A stretch of DNA of 64,000 nt from contig CM069458.1 in NCBI GenBank assembly GCA_035610835.1, positions 34,590,718 through 34,654,717 on the forward strand, given 5' to 3'. The DNA comes from Ophiura sarsii. Its lineage: Eukaryota > Echinodermata > Ophiuroidea > Amphilepidida > Ophiuridae. The notes under the pieces were generated by a model that searched no databases, was not told the DNA's origin, and saw only the letters and a program-made list of their open reading frames with translations. Made by a program: the position numbers and the translations under genes. Within the stretch, counting starts at the first letter, position 1. Every line of letters begins with the position of its first letter. Of the stretch, positions 21,241 to 32,400 are shown one piece after another.

Positions 21241-22396
21241 TATATTAATACAATAGTGTGTACCAGTGCATCACAATCTTTTATTTACTAGAAATAATCC
21301 CGTGAGCGCTTCACACACTACCACATTCGGTTATCTTACGTATTCTATAGTTCAATCAAATTGCCGCAACCATAAAAACAGTTTTGATATATAATTAGTC
21401 TTGTGTTTTGTATTGTATCAACTTCTATTTCATCAATATCCTACTCCTCATTGATACTATTCAGACACTGTTATGAAGACTGCCGATAGCAATGACAATG
21501 AACATTCCGAATAAAGTGTTAAGGTGATTATCTTGGGATTTACGCGGAAGTTGGTCGTAATCACTAGTCTCAATTATTTCAGATCTCCAGAGGGTTTTTA
21601 TGCGTCCTACATCTTTATGACTTCTCACTTTTCCGAAGCTAGACGCGGACAGATGATTATTTAATTGGACATTTGGCTTTAGAGCTGTTATACGACGGTG
21701 TAAATTTACGCGCTAGAGGTGTAAACTAATATAGGTCAAATCTTGTTTGATTCCACGATGAAACGGAATATTAACGTTTGACCTGTTTTTGTTAATGGAA
21801 TGCAAATTATAAACATATTTTCCCATTGTTGCATACTGGTTTGTTGATGTTATCAATCATATACTTACATTATTATTATGTCAATGTAACAACGACGCCG
21901 TTTTTTCTACTCAATACCAACGAACTTTTTTATGTCAGATAATATAACACGTGTACGTTAATAAAACAATACCTTTATTCCTATTTTTTAACAATCGTAC
22001 TTAAGGCATTTATCTGTTAAAATTTTATTGGCAACATTGGTCAATTGTTACCCTTGTTATTAACGAAAAACAAATGAACATTCCATATCATCCCGTGCGT
22101 TACGTACGCCATGCGTCAGCGTATTGTGCCTCATAAACACGCATGAGAATCGCAATAAGACGCACCAAAGCAGAAGTGCGCATTATGGAACAAAATTATA
22201 AGTTACCACGCACTGTGTGAGGGTGGTCACGCTAATAAATCAAAGCTTCGCCTACCAGATTTATATTGTCATATAAATATGGCCTTTTTCTATGAAAACC
22301 AATGGGGATGACTTAATATTTCTTAGCTGTTTAACAATATGATTTAATCGTGTACCACAATATTGCAAGCATCAGTGTATGTTTTATATCAAAATA

Positions 22397-22666
22397 TCAT
22401 AGAAATAATTCTATTTTCGACTTCCGATCGGATGTCTTCATCAATGGTGTATGACTGCTAATCAAAAGTTGCCAGACGGTGTTGACTTTCCGGTGACGTA
22501 ACGGGATGTTTTTGATGACGTAATCTGGATCAATAGATCGTACAGGTGAATAAGTTGGTAAGGCCCCCTCGTCGGCATTAATTATGTGTTGTTTCGTGTC
22601 ATTATTAGCTTTGCGACGACGGATCCAAAGAGATTCTCTAATCTGTAGAGTTGTAAAACTACTCAT
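22397..22666 (-). pseudogene. 3' fragment of a second Penelope-like element (GIY-YIG end)
   Basis: The minus-strand frame contains IRESLWIRRRKANNDTKQ followed by INADEGALPTYSPV, which aligns with the C-terminal EAIWIRRRGENTLNKDEGS region of the PLE at 15139. Only the last ~85 residues of the endonuclease region remain. RT and GIY-YIG core are absent, so this is a 5'-truncated copy of a different PLE family. Its end also carries the hammerhead-like hairpin. PLE insertions are often 5'-truncated. Confidence 0.8.
22414..22444 (-). ncRNA. Hammerhead-like core hairpin of the second PLE
   Basis: Read on the minus strand: TTGATGA, AG, a stem GAC-A-TCC / GGA-A-GTC closed by GATC, then GAAAA. It keeps the box-stem-box order of the motif at 17714, but the first base of the box is T not C, which would weaken a hammerhead. 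Its codon phase relative to the ORF differs from that of the 17714 copy. Confidence 0.45.
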
Positions 22667-22875
22667 ATATAGATCGAAGATTCCATTACTTCGCGTTAAA
22701 ACGTAATATTCGTTTGACGAAGTAATAGTCTTCCAACCTTAAAAAAGCAAAGTAATTTGTTTTCTACAGCATCACTGTTATTTGAGAGCGTCTCTGCTAA
22801 GGTTAGTCTTGATTCATAAAATGCGTTCACTTATTCTCCCCCTGTTTGTTATTTCACTGTATGTGAAGACAGATA

Positions 22876-22901
22876 CCCCCCCCCCCCCCCCCCCCCCCCC
22901 C
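22876..22901 (+). repeat. Poly-C homopolymer (26 C)
   Basis: Uninterrupted C run between AGATA and GTGCTAAAG. Confidence 0.9.
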
Positions 22902-24140
22902 GTGCTAAAGTATATGTAACTGCGATCATACTTCTTTACATATTCTTACCATCTATTAGTGATTATATCAATCGCAATAGTTTTCATGTAACAATAACAC
23001 TGTCATGTATTCCATCAATAACGTCAGACCAATGTCATAAATAGGCGCGGATGGTAAGCTAGCATATTCTTAAGGTAAAAGTAAGGTAGCACAAATCTCC
23101 AATACTTTTCTTCATTAATATATCGTGTTGTTCCATGCTTTCCACACATACGTTTAGACACTCTCTTACTCTCCACATCATGATTACTTTTATCGAAATC
23201 GAATGCTATACGATGGTCATTCAATATTTTTACCGCCTTACTTATAACATCGATAATATGAATTGTCATGATTATAGCTTATAGATTATAGAAAATTTCC
23301 TTCAAATATAAATACATGTTTTTTCGGGGGTTTTCCGTATTGTATGGATAGATATAAGAGCACGATTTTAATATCGAAAATATAAAAGACCGGTAACCTC
23401 TAAATATAATATGGTATTATCATGTTTGAATAAGATTGAAAGCAATATGAACTCTTGTAGGTATGCAAATAGTGTAATTTGGCATACTGGAAAACTGCTA
23501 ATCAGGCAAATTCTCGTTATTAAACAAGTCAAGTCACAGTGATGCCTCGTGTGTTAAATCTGTTAGCATGATAGTCACTTTACGAGTTGTCCTTATGCGC
23601 AACCTTCAGAATTGTCAATCTGGTAGTCAATTGTAGAAAACTTATCTCTTTGAGAGACTTGTAATTCCTTCATTTAGTCCTGTATATTAATGATCTCTAA
23701 GTTCTTATAATAAACAAATATGAGTTTTGTAGGGTTCTCTTGGGGAGGGTTAAAGTTAATGGTTGTCCTGATCTGGGTCTAGCGAATCAGAGGGCATATT
23801 TTGTCTTAACAAATACGTCTCCTTTGATTGTTAATAGTCTGTTAAATAGATATCTGACAGTTGCAATAGTTATAGCTGACCGATAGGTACATGTTGTGCC
23901 TTACTCTTAGAATTGGCAGGTTAAATGAATAGCACCTTTTCATCTGTGTCCTTCACACTAAATGGCATCTACAGAAAAGGTTTTTTTTCTTCAACTTTTT
24001 AAATAACTTTTTTGGTTTTTTAACGTAATACATCAACATGTTAAGCTAACTTAGATGATACCTGTAATGTTATATTACAAATTAATATTAACACAAATTA
24101 TAGACAATGTACATTTAAACAGAGAAAATAAAACAAGTAC

Positions 24141-24342
24141 AAGACATGAAAAGACAATAAGACATGGCATGGCATGGCATGGCATGACATGACATGACAT
24201 GACATGACATGACATGACATGACATAACACGACTTAACATGACATAACATGACACGACATGACACGCCATGACATGACTTGACATGACATGACAAGACAT
24301 GACAAGACAAGACGAGGCATGACAAGACAAGAAAAGACAAGT
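24141..24342 (+). repeat. Pentanucleotide microsatellite (GACAT)n and variants
   Basis: About 40 units of GACAT with GGCAT and GACAA variants. It adjoins the 3' side of the minus-strand LINE relic and may be its expanded tail. The cysteine/histidine-rich ORFs over it (24098-24340) are translations of the repeat. Confidence 0.9.
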
Positions 24343-24349
24343 AAAATGG

Positions 24350-25400
24350 GACAGAAATAGTTTCTTATATCACTTGTTTTGAATGATAAACACTTTAACA
24401 TGAGTACATACAATCATACTATCTTATACATTTAAATTTAGGAGTACAGTTTCATCATTAAATAAATCCTTTCCACTTGTTTTCAAAATTGCTCGCCTGA
24501 TTTGTTTTGTAGAAATAGTTGTTTTCATCTTTTATCTTAGAGTCAATGATACCTTTTAATATCTCAATATCTGGTTTACTTTTAATAGACCTATTTTGAA
24601 ACAAATAATACTTAGTACAGTATAACACATAATTAATCACTACATAATTATTTTGTTTGGTTCGAAAAACCTAAATCGACATCTTTACAATCAACTTATA
24701 TTGATAATATAATGTTGATTTTCAGTGTATCATTTATCCATAATGCAACATTTTTCCAAAACTTTTTTTATTATAGGGCATAGCCAAAATATATGTTTAA
24801 TAGTTTCTTTCTCGGCATAAATGGCAATTCTCATCATCAATAATTTGTACAGTCTTTGGAAAAGAATAATACGATGTAGCAGCTTAAATTGAAAATATCG
24901 CATTTCATGCGGAAGTTTAAGTAGACGCTCGTAATATATCTGACTTGATGGTATTGTCAATTGTTTCAGATTAAAAGGTTTCGTATACCACGGGTTGTTA
25001 ACGTCCTAATATTCGGTTTTGTATTAATATCTTTACCTTTAACATCATTGATATCATAATTAGATGCTTTATTTAATATAATTTTCCATTTATATGGGAA
25101 GCTTATAATAATACCATAACACGATACAAAGTTAATACATTTCCCATATCATTATATACAGCATCATTTTGAATACGGTAAGAAAGAACCTTTCTCGTCT
25201 AATATGCTTTGATAACAGCTTTAGATGCTGTTGTATGAAATGAATTATTGACTGGATTAGTTAACAATGCATTATTCCAAAGTGGCATATTAGATCTCAT
25301 CGAGCTGTAGATCTCTTTGATGGCAATCTTTCAACTTCTGCAAACCTAAAATAATATATTTATAGAACTTAGGAAAATATTTCGGAAAGGAATCTTCATT
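24350..25400 (-). mobile_element. Degraded L1/Tx1-like LINE relic (C-terminal part)
   Basis: Minus-strand frames carry pieces typical of the ORF2 C-terminus of L1/Tx1 LINEs: NMPLWNNALLTNP (~25280-25250), FQFKLLHRIILFQR with KETIKHIFWLCPIIKK (24730-24960), and a final NYVLYCTKYYLFQNR block with KPDIEILKGIIDSKI (24458-24640). Frames are broken several times. No RT core is left. The 3' end points to the pentanucleotide array. Confidence 0.7.
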
Positions 25401-25577
25401 CATAGACAGACTTAGATTATCGTTTAATTGGACATTCTTAATGTGACAGAGAATCAAAACAGTTGAACGACGGTATCAATCTACTCGGTACAGTTGCTTA
25501 TCCAATGAATTATTTACTGTTGAACTCAAACTCAAATCTTCATTTAGAAATGTTTCGATAAACAGAGGGTAATTTAC

Positions 25578-25906
25578 AGGTAGGTGTTCCGATTGCTGTC
25601 CTCATTTTCATTTCTATGTTTTCTATTTTACATAAAGGGTTAATAGTCGTATTCCAAAGTTTAAGCTGCATAACTCCAATGCTTCTTATTTTAGAAGCAC
25701 ACGGTGACATGAAATGTTCCCATTGAGTAGTACACAAACTGGCTGGATGGTTAACAGCATTTGGCAGTAAGTCACTGCATTTTGGCCTGTAACATATTTT
25801 GCGCCAAAAGATTTACAGAAATAATGAGAACAATATGGTTTTTTTATGATATCAAAATATGTTGATGGGCAATGAAAAGTTTAAGTGATCGGAAAATCCA
25901 CATTTA
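25578..25906 (+). mobile_element. Small TIR element, TTAA-type family, copy 3
   Basis: Left end TTACAGGTAGGTGTTCCGATT, right end AGTGATCGGAAAATCCACATTTA. Similar to copies 1, 2 and 4. The paralogous position in duplication copy A (GGTAATT at about 6012-6018) lacks it, so it inserted after the duplication. Confidence 0.65.
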
Positions 25907-26143
25907 TTTGATATATTAGAGGAGCTTAAGCTAATATTTCAAATTCAAATTTTCACGATTGACCAATCAGGACGCCCATAATGCACTTCCGGGTTTACGA
26001 ATGTACGCTCATACGCAGGGGTGCACACGCGCACGGTACGCACGCATTGTTGGAATTAATTCCATAGCATTTTGATGCTGACAATACGTTGACTGCTTAG
26101 AGTTACAAAAATGGGACAGGGTATCTGTTCTTAAAATATATAT

Positions 26144-26634
26144 TATAGACTGCTAATAAAAGTTTAGAATTTTTTTTTCAAACACAATTTGTTCAAATAT
26201 CTCTGGATATGTTCATTTAGTGTAATATATTATTTAAAAGCTGATGTGTTTATCTTTACAATGAAATCCAATTTGAAGCAATCTTGTTCCAATGCTCAGC
26301 CACATGCTTGAAAACATGGGGAGATCGCAATCTGAAAGTGCCGAAATCAACACTATTCTGTGCTTAAAAATCAATAGATCATCACACAACACTGTAGTGG
26401 TCAATGTAACACTTGATTGAACAGACGACAAAGATGTTCTTTTGAGCACGACATAATGTTATCAAGCAAGTAGCTGATCACTGGAGCAAGGGATTGCTTC
26501 AAAATGTATCATTGTAAAGAATAACACATCAGCTTTAATACAATCATGGATATATAACACTCAATGAAAATATCCCGCGATATTTGAAAATCTTGTGCTT
26601 GAAAAAATATTCCAAACTTTTTTGAGCAGTTTAT
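26144..26634. mobile_element. Long-TIR element, ~155-bp arms, TA-flanked (491 bp)
   Basis: The left arm (26144-26300) and the reverse complement of the right arm (26480-26634) match through TATA(G/A)ACTGCT, AAAAGTTT, a T-run, CAAATATC, AAGCTGATGTGTT, TCTTTACAATGA and TTGAAGCAATC. TA at the ends would fit a Tc1/mariner-type element. The minus ORF at 26234-26449 spans the arm and has no transposase signature. Confidence 0.75.
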
Positions 26635-27120
26635 ATAAATCCATTACAATTTGCTATTTTAAAAAATGTTTTAAACCCTTTAAAAAAGAGAAAGTAATTA
26701 AATTAATCAGATGTTAATGAATCTTATTGAATTTTCTGCATTACTCCAGATACTAATCAGTGTGATAAACGCTCTTTCTATGTATAGTCATTACTTAGAC
26801 AGAAGTACCTCAAATTGTGCCTTAATTGCTGTAAAAGCATCTTCTATTTCCTTTTTATGCGACATGGTAATAAATATTCTCATATCAACTATCCGGATTG
26901 TGCTACGCACCTTGAATGCAGTGTTTTGTTACTGTTGCACGCCTTGAAAGAATGTGTGTAGTTTTCGGAATGCACACGTGATGTATATTTACGCTACGCA
27001 AAGGGACTTGTCGACGGTGATAAAAAGACTAAAACAACATGACCAGTATTTTGAAGACCTTTCGATTGCTGAATTGTTAGCAAGTTCAATCCCGGTTAGT
27101 ACGTTATATTGTATTAAAAA

Positions 27121-27703
27121 TATCGAATAAGTGTGTTATTTAATGGGTCACCATTTGTTCATTGCAGTTCATTTGTCATAATGGTAAAATAAAGTTCGGG
27201 AGCTGTGTTATCTTATCACGATATATGCATTTTATTTTTATGTTTCTAGTGATTACCAATAGGGTCAAATGCTTTTGGGGTTTCAGAGGCATCCCTGAAT
27301 TCAAAAATTATACTCTATCTAAATCAGCTATGTTTATTTAATGGGATTAATTACTTCAAGCATTTTAGATGGTGTTATTCCTCGCTAAATGTTTGTGATA
27401 AGACCACAATAATTACCAATCAAAGACGTGTTCCTATAGCCTAGAGAGAAAAAGTTTTATTTGAATGTGTGCTTTATAATACTACATGGCTCTATAGTTT
27501 CTTATTAAGTTAGGTCAAAAACCTCAATTTAGTGACCATTCTCTGGCTAGTAAAGTTTGACGATTGATTTGACTTCTATGGGCCTTTTAGAAGAAAAAGA
27601 TAACCTCCATGTCCCTCGCAAAAGTGTGGGGAACTCCCAGGAGACAGCAACATCCAAAATGGCCGCGATACAGGGGCCCCAAAATTGTTCGGCTTAGCAC
27701 AAT
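27121..27703. other. Unassigned spacer between the two duplications
   Basis: No gene or repeat is recognised. A short AAAATGGCCGCGAT motif occurs near 27656. Confidence 0.35.
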
Positions 27704-28679
27704 GATTCCGAAAATGTATAGTTTGCTCCACTTCCGATGTTTGGTTAACGAGTTATCGGGTGAAACGTTAACAGGTCGTTGACCTTTGCAGCATATGGGG
27801 TCAACATTTTTTAAACTTGCTCCAATTTAAAAAAAAAATGATATCTCAAAGTGTTCGTCTAATCATAAGGATTCTGGAAATGATGGTTGTTACCATATCA
27901 AGTGTATGTGGTACCTTATAAAGGGCTCAACAGGTCAGGTTCCATATAGGTCAATACCTTGAACTTTTGCCCCACAATAAATATTCCCGGTGGTAAAAAA
28001 ACTAACCTTTTTACGAGAATGGTCTCTGAAATGAGGTTTTTGACCTCGACACGTAACAAGTGGTCAATCGGACCCATAGATTTATTTTTGAAATTGAGAG
28101 ATTGAGCTTTAAATGGATATTATATTTAGCAATATTGTTAAACATTCAGCAAACCACCTGCAGCCATTTATTGGGAAGGATTTATCAATTATCTTAATTC
28201 AGTAGCTACGTTTCTTTTTGTAACGACAGCACTTGTCGAATTGTCGCCTTGCCGAAATGAATAATAGCAACCCTTCATCCGACGGCTGACTTGGGCTTAA
28301 TTTACGAGATAAGTAAGCTGAAGTTACACCCACTCTGTAAGGTCCCTCTAAATGGATACACAATTATATATAACTTGAAGTCAAAGTGACATGAATTGGC
28401 TCTTGGCTATCATTATGTAAATGCGGCGTTAACCAGGTGGGATGATGGGTGGAACGGAATAACAAAATACATCGTACAATTTATGCTGAGAGGATTATCG
28501 TTTATAGCTTTGGCATAATTTAAAGGTAAGGACATGACTAAAATCAGATCTTGAGGGTATTTTGATAGATGAGTACGTAATATTTGTTTCTTGTCGTCGA
28601 TCTGGTGCACTGCGTGCGTAGAAAAGCGTCCGTTTTTCAAAAACCCTTCTACAGTTTACATGCTACAATCACCTAACTT

Positions 28680-29615
28680 GGTCAGTAGGACCCCCTACCT
28701 GACTTTCATATAGGGTGTTCACAGTTAGGGGTCAAAGGTCACACAAGGGTCACTAGGGGTGAAAACGTGATTTTCACTTAAAACAGCCATGCAATTTAGC
28801 GAAATGACCTAGGATCGTCAAAATCAGACAACATATTCCTTATGACCGTACGCATATATTATATAGTTTGGGTTTTAAAATCAAAAAACATTTGGGGTCA
28901 CTAGGGGTCAAAATGTAAATTTTCACTCCTCGCACTCAAAATGCGGGAGGAAATGACTGATGAATGTCAGAATTAGTCAAAAGATTTCTTGGATCCATGT
29001 GCATATAGGGTCTTCAGCGATTAAAAGTGACATTTCATATAGGGTCACTAGGGATCATTGACCTAAACAGGGGTAAAATATAAGACATGCACCGATTTTG
29101 ACCGGATTTGTATTGATAAGACAAGAACAAAAGTAAATCATTTTCTTGGGGTCAAAGGTCAACATGGGTCACTAGGGGTCAATATGTTAATGTTCACTCC
29201 TCGCACTCAAAATGCTATTTTTTCGGTTGGAAATGACCGATTTCTTGGATCCATGTACATATAGGATCTTCAGCGATTAAAAGTGACATTTCATATGGGG
29301 TCACTAGGGATCATTGACCTAATAAACAGGGGTAAAATATAAGACATGCTCCGATTTTAACCGGATTTGTATTGATAAGACAAGAACAAAAGTAAATCAT
29401 TTTCTTGGGGTCAAAGGTCAACATGGGGCACTAGGGGTCAAGATGTAAATGTTCACTCCTCGCGCTCAAAATGCTTTTTTTTTGGTAGGAAATGACCGAT
29501 GAATGTCAGAATTGGTCAAAAGATTTCTTGGATCCATGTACATATAGGGTCTTCAGCGATTAAAAGTGACATGTCATACGGGGTCACTAGGGGTCATTGA
29601 CCTAAACAAGGGAAC
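28680..29615 (+). repeat. Tandem array, ~260-bp unit, about 3 copies
   Basis: The phrase TTCACTCCTCGCACTCAAAA recurs at about 28920, 29193 and 29452, with GATTTCTTGGATCCATGT, CTTCAGCGATTAAAAGTGAC and GGGGTCACTAGGG in each unit. GGGTCAAAGGTCA recurs at 28729, 29149 and 29408. The array is absent from copy C2 (about 38625). A reversed fragment of the unit is at about 55785-55825. Confidence 0.8.
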
Positions 29616-29751
29616 TAGTTCTTATATTCTCTCTTTAGAATACCTAGAATACGTTTTATTAGATACGTTTGACCTTAATTATATATGCCTGGGATTAGGA
29701 ATTAAAGTATCAGGTTTAAACCCAAATAAGTAGGGAATACCGGCCGGCTAC

Positions 29752-30092
29752 CAGTGGCGTGCGCAGGATATTGTGAGTGGGGGGGGGGGGGGGGGGGCAC
29801 CTGGCCATAAATGAAATTCCCCTGACTCAGATTATTTTTCTCAATTCCCCCGATGTACCCAAAAAATAGTAAAAGGTAGCCCCAATTTTTTTTGCAGTCA
29901 CCTCGTGAATTTCACGTAAGTGTGTGTGTGTGTGTGTGTGTGGTGGTGGTGTGGGGGTGGTGGTGGGGGGGGGGGGGGGGATTTGTCTATTTTGATTGCA
30001 CCCCCTCGCCACACAAAAAACCTCTACCGACAGCCAAGCCCCCGACTGGCAGTAGTCCCCCCCCCCCCCCCCCCCCCTTGCGCACGCTACTG
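29752..30092. mobile_element. Non-autonomous hAT-type element filled with simple repeats (341 bp)
   Basis: Ends CAGTGGCGTGCGCA and TGCGCACGCTACTG are near-perfect inverted repeats. The exact 8-bp repeat CCGGCTAC flanks it at 29744-29751 and 30093-30100. Copy C2 has the uninterrupted site CCGGCCGGTTACCC at 38756-38769. The interior is mostly G-runs, (TG)n, GGT repeats and C-runs, so ORFs over it (29827-30149) are artefacts. This length and end structure fit hAT elements. Confidence 0.9.
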
Positions 30093-30625
30093 CCGGCTAC
30101 CCTGTCTTGGTCCGGTATAATCAAGCCAAAGAACCAGCTTCAGCACTAGTATAATATTGTATAATTTTAGCATTCAAGGGTTACGATAATCATTCCGAGC
30201 AGTTGGATTCAGTAACAGAATACAAACGTTAGTTGGCCCATGATTTGAACGCGTACTTTCATTTAAAGGGACCAACTGATTAGCAATGTCACTTCGTGTG
30301 AAATGTTAAAATAAAAATCAATACAAACAAATCATATCGAACGTAAAATTATTTTATTTTTTTAACTCTGCCATATAATAGATCTCCGTTTGTTTCCAAC
30401 GGACGTATTGATGCCCATTTGTACTACACATATCCAGAGATATCGAAGGCAATAAACGCAGCATTTAAATGTTTATTAACTGGGGTTCAACTTGTGAACA
30501 TTTCAGAAATGGAAAGGTCAATAAAATACTACTTGTATTGCTTTCAGTGTTTTTATCACTGCCGACAATTTGTGTATCTTAAATCACACATGCAATTATA
30601 AGACTTTCTATTTCGAGCTGTACTG

Positions 30626-30854
30626 TAGTCTGGGGTATAAACCCCAATTTTGACCATAACCCAAATTTACCGTCCACAAAAATGTTTTGATTGTTTTTAT
30701 ATCTTTGAACCCTGTAGATTCAGAAACGGCGTGATGTCATCTCTGAAACCTTGAGCATTTTTTAAATCCAAGATGGCCGCCGACTCTACAAAATATAGTA
30801 AACAACCAAAACATTTTGTGTGGACGGTTAATTTGGGTCTTCGGCACCGGACTA
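30626..30854. mobile_element. Small TIR element (229 bp)
   Basis: The arms match as inverted repeats through TAGTC(T/C)GG at the ends and ACCCAAATT(T/A)ACCGTCCAC with AAAATGTTTTG(A/G)TTGTTT inside. Centre contains CAAGATGGCCGCCGACTC. It is absent at the matching place of copy C2. Superfamily not assigned. Confidence 0.7.
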
Positions 30855-31901
30855 ATGAGGGTATACGAGCATCGTTCGAGCGGTATTTGAAGGCAAATCA
30901 TTCTAGCCCTTTAATGGTAAAAGTAGCCAGCTTTTTACGGAAATGACACATGATTTTCAAATGTTATTAGTTCTTCTGTCATACTATTAAATACTGCAAA
31001 TCCATACATCATTTAACTACATTATGTAGTTATGAAGATTTATCAAAGCCCAACTCGTGCCAATCTCGTTACTATTCAAAGGCATGAAAACCCGAAAACC
31101 AAGGATTGAAACAGACACTGGGCAAGATTTACAATAATGTAATAGTACACCGTGCAATCAACGTTGTAGCATGGCCATGAATAGTTAATCAGAAGTTCAC
31201 ACCTCTATATAAAACTGACCTTCATTCTCTCTCTTTAAACGAACTTGTGTCTTGTCATATTGTGCTTTTTGTGGCACGTCAGGTAGAGGAAAGGGAACTT
31301 TAAATTATGGGCGCATACAGACTGGCAACTGCTGGTGGTAAACTCGAGTATGTTTTAGACTTTGAATACAAAATATGGCGCATATCTACAGCGCACAGTA
31401 CTGCATGATGTGTTGCTTTGTGATCCTGTATTCAAGACTAAGTCGCTTCTTTCAGGACGAGTGTAATTTAAAATATAACATATCATAATTTGATTAACTA
31501 TCCAGTTTTGTTACATTTCGGTCCACCTTAAAAACATTAAGCACTAGTAACGGATTTCTGCCTGATTGTGAGGACATCATCATGCATGGTCAGTGCCCAT
31601 TAAACAAAGGTTATCAGAACACGGGAAAAATACATTGCGTTCTTTTTTTCTAAAGCGGCAGCACCAATCACATTTGTAGTCACCCTTTTGTTCAATATCA
31701 TTCATTATATATATATTCTTATTTGTTATTAACCATCGATCGGTTTAATATGATATGGTCTCTTTATAGTGATTCTTTTCTAGGTAACGGTGTGTGTTGA
31801 AACACTACACTATTCAAATATGCTTCAATTGCAGCGGTCAGTGTTATGTTTGTTTATCAATGCGTTCTGCTAAACACGCGTTACATCTTTTATCTAAACG
31901 C

Positions 31902-32158
31902 AATTGAGGACCCTAGTGCTAAAAGAGGGTTAAGTCACATTGAGAAAAATGGAAAAAACTGGGTTTCATTGTGTCCATGTGTGGACTTGACCCACTCGGG
32001 TTTTACCTCCCATGGATTCTTACACAGCTTTAACGCATGGCTTAACTTTAACATTTGAACAGAGGGTGCAGAGATCCTCCTTGTAGCAGAAAACTGATAC
32101 TAACTACAATTTCACAAGATTGTGACTTAACCCTCTTTTAGATCTAGGGTCCTCAATT
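31902..32158. mobile_element. Small TIR element with 38-bp ends (257 bp)
   Basis: The left 38 bp (AATTGAGGACCCTAG, then CTAAAAGAGGGTTAAGTCAC) match the reverse complement of the right 38 bp with only a few mismatches. No transposase. The ORF at 31846-32058 partly overlaps it and is not supported. Target duplication is not clear because the ends are AATT-palindromic. Confidence 0.8.
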
Positions 32159-32304
32159 CTCGAAACCTTTGTTTAAACCCTAACCCCACTACACCATACA
32201 AAATCATCCAAAATATAACTACACGCTCGTGCTGCTGCATTGTCTCGATTACGTCACCTACCGCAGGCATATGTGGGCACGAAGTTTGTGCCCGCATATG
32301 CGAT

Positions 32305-32400
32305 GGGGAGTTAGCTCAGTTGATAGGGGCACATACTGGGGTGCGGATGGTCCCGGGATCGAATCCCGGGGGTGCTCGGTGATTGTTCGGGTTAAAAAAA
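32305..32400 (+). mobile_element. tRNA-like sequence with A-tail (SINE head or retro-tRNA pseudogene)
   Basis: A box TAGCTCAGTTG starts at 32313 and B box GGATCGAATCC at 32356, about 43 bp apart as in tRNA genes. D-stem GCTC/GGGC and T-stem CCGGG/CCCGG pair. The acceptor stem pairs poorly, the anticodon loop is irregular, and GGTTAAAAAAAAAA follows at about 32390. This suggests a tRNA-derived SINE or pseudogene, not a functional tRNA gene. The B box has one departure (A for T) from GGTTCGAATCC. Confidence 0.55.

Larger units (their letters stand above)
20600..27120 (+). repeat. Segmental duplication A/B, copy B, second part
   Basis: Ordered similarity to 4640-7130, interrupted by private insertions: the PLE fragment (22397), poly-C, the pentamer array and Tx1-like relic (24141-25400), the TIR elements at 25578 and 26144. 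The landmark AGGCTAAAAGGTTTGTTAAG is at 20757 and 4761. No host gene is recognisable. Confidence 0.7.

Noticed and set aside
24098..24340. Cysteine/serine/histidine-rich minus-strand ORFs
   Set aside because: They are translations of the (GACAT)n microsatellite in different frames.
28680..29615. CRISPR array
   Set aside because: Units are ~260 bp and adjacent without spacers, and the context is an animal genome.
29827..30149. Proline-rich and valine/glycine-rich ORFs
   Set aside because: They cover simple repeats inside the hAT element.
32305..32376. Functional tRNA gene
   Set aside because: A and B boxes are present, but the acceptor stem and anticodon loop do not fold properly, and an A-run follows. 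It is annotated as SINE-like.
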